Assembly (NCBI RefSeq): GCF_019112545.1
Contig: NW_025064921.1
Coordinates: 186,001 to 250,000, forward strand
DNA: 64,000 bases
Direction: 5' to 3'
Origin: Guyanagaster necrorhizus
Lineage: Eukaryota > Basidiomycota > Agaricomycetes > Agaricales > Physalacriaceae
Made by a program: the position numbers and the translations under genes. Of the stretch, positions 57,754 to 64,000 are shown piece after piece. The notes below the pieces were generated by a model that searched no databases, was not told the DNA's origin, and saw nothing but the letters and a program-made list of their open reading frames with translations. How positions within the stretch are numbered: position 1 is the first letter of the stretch; every line of letters starts with the position of its first letter.

Positions 57754-58461
57754 ATGACAAGGTGCTCGAGAAGCATTATAAATAAGCCAAGAATACCTAA
57801 ATCAAGAGAACGGTCGCGTACCAGAGAAGGCCATGCATTTTTTTCACCTGTTGATATTTCCAGAAGAGCAGGTGTGACAGTACGCGTTTTCCTCTACCTG
57901 ATAGTTGATCCCGGAGGTACGCCCTGCGACTGCTTGGCACCAAACTGCCTTGCTACCATACGGTCCAGGGATAGCAATGGAGCTCCGTTTACATTTTTCA
58001 TACCGATCAAGAGGTACCGTCAGGTGCATTTACGTGACGCCTGCATCGTGATCGTGAAGATGCCCGAGAAACCTGCAGCATCACCCTCTCCACATATGGA
58101 GCTCGAGACATCTCCGTTCCTCAACATGGTCATCATTTCCGAACAGAAGCCGTGGACGCCGAAGCTGAGGGAGCGTCGAGCCCATATATTAGGCAATCAG
58201 GCCTCCCCTATGGACGACGAAGAGACGACAAGGCTAGTTCGGGGTCGCGTGTACTATCCCAGGAATATGTTGGCTGAGCGCCCAAAATCTATGACAAACT
58301 GCACACAAGAACGCCGAGAACGTCGAATCACCGTGGGTAGGTCCAAGAGAAACGCAAGTTTGGAAAAAAGAGGGTCTGGACAACGTCAGGAGGGCAACGC
58401 AACAACGGACCCAAAACACACATTTACCCTCGTCAATTTCTCCATCGGCTCTCCTCTCTAA
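57754..58461 (+). CDS. Hypothetical protein, basic C-terminus
   Basis: Open frame of 235 codons without introns. The C-terminal half (from about residue 105: KMPEKPAASPSPHMELETSP; then DDEETTRLVRGRVYYPRNML and basic RRERRITVGRSKRN) has natural composition. The first 50 residues are less convincing, and the true start may be internal or in an upstream exon. No domain recognised; a small nuclear or unstructured protein is possible. Confidence 0.4.
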   Translation: MTRCSRSIINKPRIPKSRERSRTREGHAFFSPVDISRRAGVTVRVFLYLIVDPGGTPCDCLAPNCLATIRSRDSNGAPFTFFIPIKRYRQVHLRDACIVIVKMPEKPAASPSPHMELETSPFLNMVIISEQKPWTPKLRERRAHILGNQASPMDDEETTRLVRGRVYYPRNMLAERPKSMTNCTQERRERRITVGRSKRNASLEKRGSGQRQEGNATTDPKHTFTLVNFSIGSPL

Positions 58462-58495
58462 ATGGATTCGGAGCTCATTGCAGCTATGGATTGAC

Positions 58496-58932
58496 TTAGT
58501 CGGCCTTGTTTTTGAGTATAAGGGAGAGGATCCATGCATCGAACTCCACGGGGTCGGTGGGTGGTACATAGCGCGGGGAGCGTTTGCGCTCGTATAGCCA
58601 CTGTGGATGCTGGCCCTTGTCGTCGACTCTCTCTCGTTGAAATAGAGAGACGATCCAGGCGTCGAAGGTAGCGGGGTCAGTCGGCGATACCAGCTGTTGT
58701 AATCGGACGGGAGAGTGTGTCTGTCTCGTCAACAGTTTTATGGGGAGACGCTGACTTTGGTTGGTGTGGTGTGGCGGCGTAGTTCGCCTGCTGAGAATGA
58801 GTGGATCTGTTTACGTGTACAGTTGGTCAACGTGCTCACCAAAATTCTTCCAATGTAGCAGAGGGCCAGATCTTCCACCTCTTCTACTGCAATCCCAGTC
58901 AGACCATTCAATAGGTCTATCGCCTCCGCCAC
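58496..58932 (-). CDS. Hypothetical protein with duplicated PTDP-FDAWI motif
   Basis: Minus-strand coding pieces: about 58932-58836 (GLTGIAVEEVEDLALCYIG), a donor GTGAGC, and a last piece ending at 58496 that contains two similar blocks, PTDPATFDAWIVSLF and PTDPVEFDAWILSLI, about 46 residues apart. The intron joining the pieces (acceptor TCTCAG near 58793) does not put them in the same frame, so an extra exon or a different acceptor is needed. No family recognised. Confidence 0.4.
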
Positions 58933-59693
58933 TCGAAGAGAAGCACTCCATCCTCTTCAATGTGAAACGAGTTCATGGTCTATGCCAGAATTTTGAAGGC
59001 GACAAGTTCAACTTGTGGAAGCCGTGGGGGATGACAAATTACGAGCCCTTCAGACTGAGGAGTTTTTTTCTTACGCCATGGTGGCGAGTACTTGGGGGAG
59101 TGGGTCATGTCCAAATGTTGGGCCCAAGGTAGGCGATCTTATTCTTTATGGTATTGTCTGCCACTTACGAGGAAGAAAGCCTAGTTTGTTCCGTGTAATA
59201 CATGGTTTTTGTCTCCGCTACAAAGGAGTAGGGTGATAGCGGTGATGGGTGGGAGCCACTCTCTGTATCTTTCTACTGTAAGCAGGCTCTGCGACATGAG
59301 CTCCTCCGCTCGGGCATACGTATGTCAAACATCCCACCATGTACGAGCTTATACTTATAGTCTTGTTAGTGCAGAAGCCATTTGGATGGAATCGTCCAGT
59401 TTACACCATTCGAATGCATCCCCTTCTCATCGATACGTCTCCCCATGAAACCTGTAGCTGATGATTCAAGGCGCGCTTCACTGCTCTCGAGGTGCAGGGG
59501 GAAAGAGAGTATTCGCATGGATCTACTACCGGTTTCACCAATTTTTTGTAACAATTGAAATTGACATTCAACGTGTTATCAATTCCGGTTCGTGAATAAT
59601 CTATTCAGTAGTTTCACACAGTAAAAGGAAATGAACCCGGGCGTACAGACAGCGGCGTGGAAGAAATCCTTCCACCACGCTCGTCAAGGTTCA
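58933..59693. other. Intergenic stretch
   Basis: Possible 5' exons of the minus-strand gene at 58496; otherwise nothing seen. Confidence 0.35.
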
Positions 59694-60283
59694 TCAGCAG
59701 CGAATCAAGGAATGCACGAGACTCTTCTCTTCTGCGGAAAACACGGCACGACGGCGCGGAGAGTTGAATATGCTCTTAGACAGAGAGGACAGCGGGAATA
59801 GAGGCATGTTCTGAGAGACGGTATACAACGAACTTGCCTCTCGTTTTGTCGGCTTCTCGTGTAGAACGCGGAATGGGGCGCGCGCTTCTCGCGCCTTGGG
59901 CTCTGGAACGAGGATGTTCAGAACCGATGAGCTCGGGGTATAATTGTGTTGTTGGTAGCCGTCCGATGCCTTCGACGACCCGTCAGCTGGTCCGAGGAAC
60001 GTAAAACGGAAAGGAGCGACATTCTCTATGTCGTCGTCGGGATTTGGAGTAGAGGTGGAAGAGAAGCTGGGGTCAGCGGGGAGATGGTCCGAGGCGAAGG
60101 TGCGTGGGTATATGACCACGTCCTCCTCTTCACTCGGAAGGGCGAGGGGCTAAATAACATTGAGCGAGGTGGTAACACGAGAAAGAAAAAAAACGGAGCA
60201 CTAACCTTGAATCCCTCGTTGCGAATGGGCATAGGCTGCTGGTCAACAGCAACGCGGAATGGTGTTATCAAATCGAAAGACAT
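59694..60283 (-). CDS. Hypothetical protein, two exons
   Basis: Exons 60283-60206 and 60149-59694 with a 56-nt intron (GTTAGT donor, TTATTTAG acceptor), 534 nt in frame, 177 residues. Begins MSFDLITPFRVAVDQQPMPI; the middle has PFRFTFLGPADGSS and SVLNILVPEP, and the end has SIFNSPRRRAVFSAEEKS. Rich in Ser and Pro, with no membrane helix and probably disordered. The clean splice and natural composition support a real gene. No function can be assigned. Confidence 0.6.
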
Positions 60284-60385
60284 TTCGACGGTGTACTGGG
60301 GAGGGTGTGAGAGCAGGAGAAACGCCTATGTTGGGGTTGTTATGTTAGCATTGGATGCCACCGGTTATTTGGCTCTTTCTCGCTT

Positions 60386-60886
60386 GTGTCAGGCCCGACT
60401 CCTAACGCCTTTGTTGTTGTTGTACTGTTCGGGACAACAATGATGCCTCATGTATCACGTACGCATTTCTTTGTGGATTTTCGTTCTAGTGCGCGGTCGA
60501 CAGCGCGGCTAGTTATGTCTGGCTTCCCACGTTGTGGAATTACGATGAGCATATCGCTACGAATATCTGTTCTTCTTCGACGCGAGTACGGACGCATCGC
60601 GCAACATCACGTGACTCGATCTCCATATCTGAATCGGCAATCGGCATGCAAGATATCCTCATCGCTCAGCGAAGCGTGTCGCAGTGAATCACGACGAGCA
60701 TATAGGTCTAGAAATAGTACAGATCCTGCAGGGGCTATAGGAGACAACCCTTTTGACAAGCCTGAGACGGGGAGATCCGAGGACATGCAACCTTTGTTCC
60801 AGTTAGTACGACCTGGAACGCCGAAGAGAATATCATCCTCCCCCACCGCCAGTGTGTTCATATTCGAAAAACGATATTGCCATTGA
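60386..60886 (+). CDS. Hypothetical frame
   Basis: Plus-strand frame whose second half (SLSEACRSESRRAYRSRNST, then NPFDKPETGRSEDMQPLFQL) has a protein-like, low-hydrophobic composition. The first half is doubtful. It may be an exon of a spliced gene, since the reading continues sensibly to about 60950 in another frame. Not recognised. Confidence 0.28.
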   Translation: MSGPTPNAFVVVVLFGTTMMPHVSRTHFFVDFRSSARSTARLVMSGFPRCGITMSISLRISVLLRREYGRIAQHHVTRSPYLNRQSACKISSSLSEACRSESRRAYRSRNSTDPAGAIGDNPFDKPETGRSEDMQPLFQLVRPGTPKRISSSPTASVFIFEKRYCH

Positions 60887-61107
60887 CATGATTCCAGCTT
60901 CGACAACGAGTCAGGACAAACGTCGTTACACAGCACTCCCGAGGTACGTACTCATAGACGAGGGAACGCGAACAAGGTCTTTGGGGGAAGTATGATACGA
61001 CGGCCATGGGGAATAGCGGGTTTAACCGCTGACGGTTCGCAGATATGTATATGTCAACAACTACCAATTCCATTGACAATGATCACGTTGACTCGGCGGT
61101 GCTGTTT

Positions 61108-63090
61108 TCCAACCATGCAAGGGAGTATCTCAGAGTTGTTCCGTTGCTCTCCTTGGTACCGGAAAGATGAGTACGAGACAAGGGACAAAAATTTAATGTC
61201 TAAAAGCGAAATGAATTTCCATTTACCGCGTGCCAAATACGAATAATCCAGCTCGCCTTGGAAGTTGTCTATAGAACAGTTTTAGGCGATCCATTTGCAG
61301 TATGAGCATGAACATGTGCACCTTGATGGCTGTCGAATATAGGCATGTCCGCCGTAGAGTTGAATTCGAGCTGAAAAGAAAAACAATGGTCGCCCGAGTT
61401 TCAGGTCACCGGACCGGTCGATCCTCTCTGGTGCGGGATCGTTCGTGTCCTTCCTACAAGGATACATCGTGCAGATGAAACCAGGAGTTTCTGCAGAATA
61501 CCCTTCAAATACTTATCGGAAGAACGAAACAAATTGACCTTGATCCTTTGCGGCGGACGTGTGAAACGAGTGCCACAAGATTAGACGCTAGGTCCGTCGC
61601 GGAGCTTCATTTGACCAACTGGTAGGTGGGTGCAAATGCGAGCAAAAGAGAAAACCGTGAAGACCAACTCTTCGCGAAACCGGGAAAGGAAAACGGTCCT
61701 ATTCATATTCGCGTGGCGGGCCAATCGAGGAGAGAACTCGATTGCAGAGAAATTTTGTTGTACATGCACCAGGCAGTGATTCATGCCAACCTAAGAGATA
61801 ACGTTCAGCCTGGGCAATTAATCTTGAATGAAGGAGGATGCAACTTGGCCGTGGTTTGCCAGACGTCTGAGAAGAAAACAAAGGCGCGTCTTCAGGTTCA
61901 GGGCTGGTCATTTCAAATTAGTACAACGACCATACCAACTTGCCAGCTTCCAAGTCAGCTTCCAATGAATTCACCCCACAGCATCGAGGACTCGGAGGCA
62001 CCAGTATCGGAGGTCCGAGATTGGACCTATACCCTAGTGAGCACGATCACATATACCGACGAGTCGCTACTGACCGCCACATTGCAGATAGGCACGTTCG
62101 GCCTGGAGAATGTTGTAGCTTGGAGGGATAGAGCATTGGCGACTCCTCGGAGCGAGAGAGGTGTGATGTTGCTTACCTGCGAGGGAGAGATTTTGGTGAG
62201 TGCGTTGTTCTTGTACCGAAACTGGAGAGCTCATTGGGAGTAGAAGAATCATATGAAAGTCACCGAGCAAGTTATGGCCTGGAGGAGCAGGATTCATAAC
62301 GTACCGAACCATGCACCACCTATACATCCCTTCGATTCGCATCGACATATGCTCTCCACTCTGAACGAAGACTCCTACGTTCCCGGCGAGGCCCCAGACG
62401 ATGCGCCAACACTTAATGCTCGTGAGTGGGACAGGTGGTTCCTTCTGACGCTCCTCGGCAAGCAACGCTACGACGACAGGAAGGCGTCGGAGGAACGGGA
62501 GGCACTCTGGTGCGCCATACACCACGACCCACTCACCGAGCCCAACGACTGGTTGGACTTCATGCGCAGCAAGAGGGACGACAAGACCCAGAACCATCGC
62601 GCCAGTCGCGATGAACATCCCAACACAATATATGACAATATAGCATCGGTTAGCCCATCGGGGTTGGCGACAACAATGCCAGACCATTCGTACCCTCTGC
62701 CGCTGCCTCACCACCAGCACCAGTAATGTCTCTGACATTACTGCCTCCTTCTATCATCTTGGCCACTGGATACTCAGGACCGTTCGGTCCTCCACGCTGA
62801 CAGACTTGTTCAGCGCGATAATGGATTCATCCGGTTACAGAGCAGAGCAAGTTTTGGGAAAGCGCACGATGAGGCAGAAGACGTAGCTATAACATTTATT
62901 CAGATCCATAACAATGAAAATAATATCGAGCCGACCATTGACAAGATATCTTCTCGTCAGTAGGTGTAGGGTGCACTCCAAGAGCAGTCTTTTCCGTAGG
63001 TGGTGGGAATACAGGATAATGCCTATTGAGGTCGCGAGTCGCCAGCAGCAAGTTCCGTTGTCGTGATCGAAGGAAGGAAGGACAATGAAT
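61108..63090 (+). repeat. Segmental repeat unit B
   Basis: Second copy of the unit at 45738-47830, about 85-90% similar by eye, including non-coding DNA on both sides of the gene. Confidence 0.85.
61764..62726 (+). CDS. Orphan family protein, copy B (possibly disrupted)
   Basis: Same layout as copy A. Exon-1 frame from ATG 61764 to a GTGAGT donor after 62195; exon-2 frame from about 62260 to the stop at 62726 (PGEAPDDAPTLNAREWDRWF, HHDPLTEPNDWLDFM). At the expected acceptor copy B has lost one G (GAAAGTCACC against CAAGGTCACC in A), so splicing at the AG would shift the frame. Exon 1 alone still makes an intact product ending in the intron-encoded tail. The C-terminal tail is shorter than in A. 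Either a pseudogene or a gene using another splice site. Confidence 0.5.
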
Positions 63091-63678
63091 TAGTACAACC
63101 ACACTAACTTGTCAGCTTCTAATGTGAACTCACCCCACGACATTCAGGACTCAGAGGAACTAGTATCGGAGGTCCGAGATTGGACCTATGCCCTAGTGAG
63201 TGCGATCACATATACCGAGGAGTCGTCACTGATCGCCACATTGAAGATGGGCGCTTTCGGCCTCGAGAATGTTGTATTGTGGAGGGATAGGGCTTTGGTG
63301 ATTCCTCGGAGTGAGAGAGGTGTGATGCTGCTTGTCTGCGAGGGAGACATCTTGGTGAGTGCATCGTACTGGTACAGAAACTGGGGCACTCATTGGTAGT
63401 AGAGAGATGACATCAAGGTCACTGAACAAGTTACAGCGTCGGAGGGACGAGAGCAACTCTGGTGCGCCATACACCACGACCCACTCACCGAGCCCAACGA
63501 CTGGCTGGACTTCATGCATAGCAAGAGGGACGACGAGACCCAGCACCATCGCGCCATTCGCGATGAACAGACAAATTTCATATACGGAAATATGACATTA
63601 GTCAGTCCATCGGCGTTGGCGGCGACGATGCCAGACCACTCGTACCCTCCGCCACTGCCTCACCACCACCACCAGTAA
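63080..63678 (+). pseudogene. Orphan family copy C, truncated and internally deleted
   Basis: Exon-1 part to 63354 (VSEVRDWTYALVSAITYTEE, GAFGLENVVLWRDRALVIP), a 63-nt intron with the same GTGAGT and CATCAAG signals, and exon 2 63418-63678. The 5' third of the gene is missing. In exon 2 a block of about 80 codons, covering the PGEAPDDAP and LGKQRYDD motifs, is deleted in frame, joining VTEQV directly to REQLWCAIHHDPLTEPNDW. The remaining frame is open to its stop. Confidence 0.6.
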
Positions 63679-64000
63679 TGTCTCTGACATTGCAGCGTCC
63701 TCCTATCATCTTGGCCACTGGATACTCAGGATCATTCGGTCCTCCACGCTGACGAGCTCGTTCAGCTGATAATTGATGTGTCCGACTACAGAACGGAGGA
63801 AAGTTTGGAAAAGCGTGCGGCGAGGCAGATGATGTAGCTATAACTTTTTATTCACTTTCTTCAAGTAATTATATCCATGATGAACCAACCTTTGACAGCT
63901 TCCTAGAACCGTGAGCAAGATATCTTCTCGTCGGTAGGTATCGGGTAGGCGTTCCAAGGGCAATCTGCAGTCCTTTCCAGCGGTGGCGGGAATGCGGTGT
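63679..64000 (+). repeat. 3' block of segmental unit C
   Basis: Conserved non-coding tail of the repeat unit (GAACCGTGAGCAAGATATCT, CAGTCCTTTCCAGC), matching 47560-47700 of unit A. Cut by the window edge, so the array may continue. Confidence 0.8.

Noticed and set aside
1..64000. Secondary-metabolite cluster, mating-type locus or CRISPR-like array
   Set aside because: No PKS, NRPS, terpene synthase, homeodomain or pheromone-receptor genes, and no spaced short repeats were seen.

Overview
This is nuclear DNA of a filamentous fungus, most likely a mushroom-forming basidiomycete (Agaricomycetes). The genes are dense and cut by many 50-70 nt GT-AG introns. The gene families fit: F-box/LRR-type proteins, a neutral ceramidase, a membrane-anchored GH5 exo-beta-1,3-glucanase, a TEA/ATTS factor, GCN1, a PrpF-like isomerase, a lactonase-type beta-propeller, an acyl-CoA oxidase and a C2H2 zinc-finger protein. 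There is also an intron-containing tRNA-Gln(TTG). No operons, CRISPR arrays or bacterial signals were seen. Gene models below were spliced by hand; where exon sums are given they stay in frame. || Layout. 0.65-8.4 kb: two nearly identical F-box genes point at each other as arms of a 2-kb inverted repeat. The 4-kb spacer is almost free of CpG and holds a decayed pogo/Tigger-type DNA transposon with intact 23-bp terminal repeats and TA target duplications. A tRNA-like direct repeat flanks the right arm. 9-14 kb: sparse, with a small membrane protein and the tRNA. 14.2-18.2 kb: ceramidase split into 23 exons. 18.4-22.3 kb: a hypothetical gene, the TEA-domain gene and two weak minus-strand genes. 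23.4-24.4 kb: tandem chimeric pseudogene junk made of pieces of GCN1 and of the 3' end of the neighbouring glucanase gene. 24.7-28.3 kb: the GH5 gene. 28.3-33.8 kb: no gene seen, with microsatellites and a second CpG-depleted island. 33.9-43.0 kb: GCN1, the longest gene, divergent from the PrpF-like gene at 43.3-44.5 kb. || 45.7-50.8 kb: a repeat zone with copy A of an unrecognised gene family, a 418-bp near-perfect palindrome, a multi-membrane-protein relic and a copied 3' fragment of the PrpF-like gene. 51.2-60.9 kb: lactonase-like gene, acyl-CoA oxidase, zinc-finger gene and several hypothetical genes. 61.1-64.0 kb: copies B and C of the unrecognised family in tandem, with copy C running to the window edge. 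|| The conserved genes are ordinary single-copy housekeeping or cell-wall/lipid genes and show no evident joint pathway. The unusual content is structural: segmental copies of local genes, inverted repeats, and sharp CpG-poor islands that look like methylated, decaying transposon territory. The best candidates for something undescribed are the three-copy orphan family and the palindromic element beside copy A.
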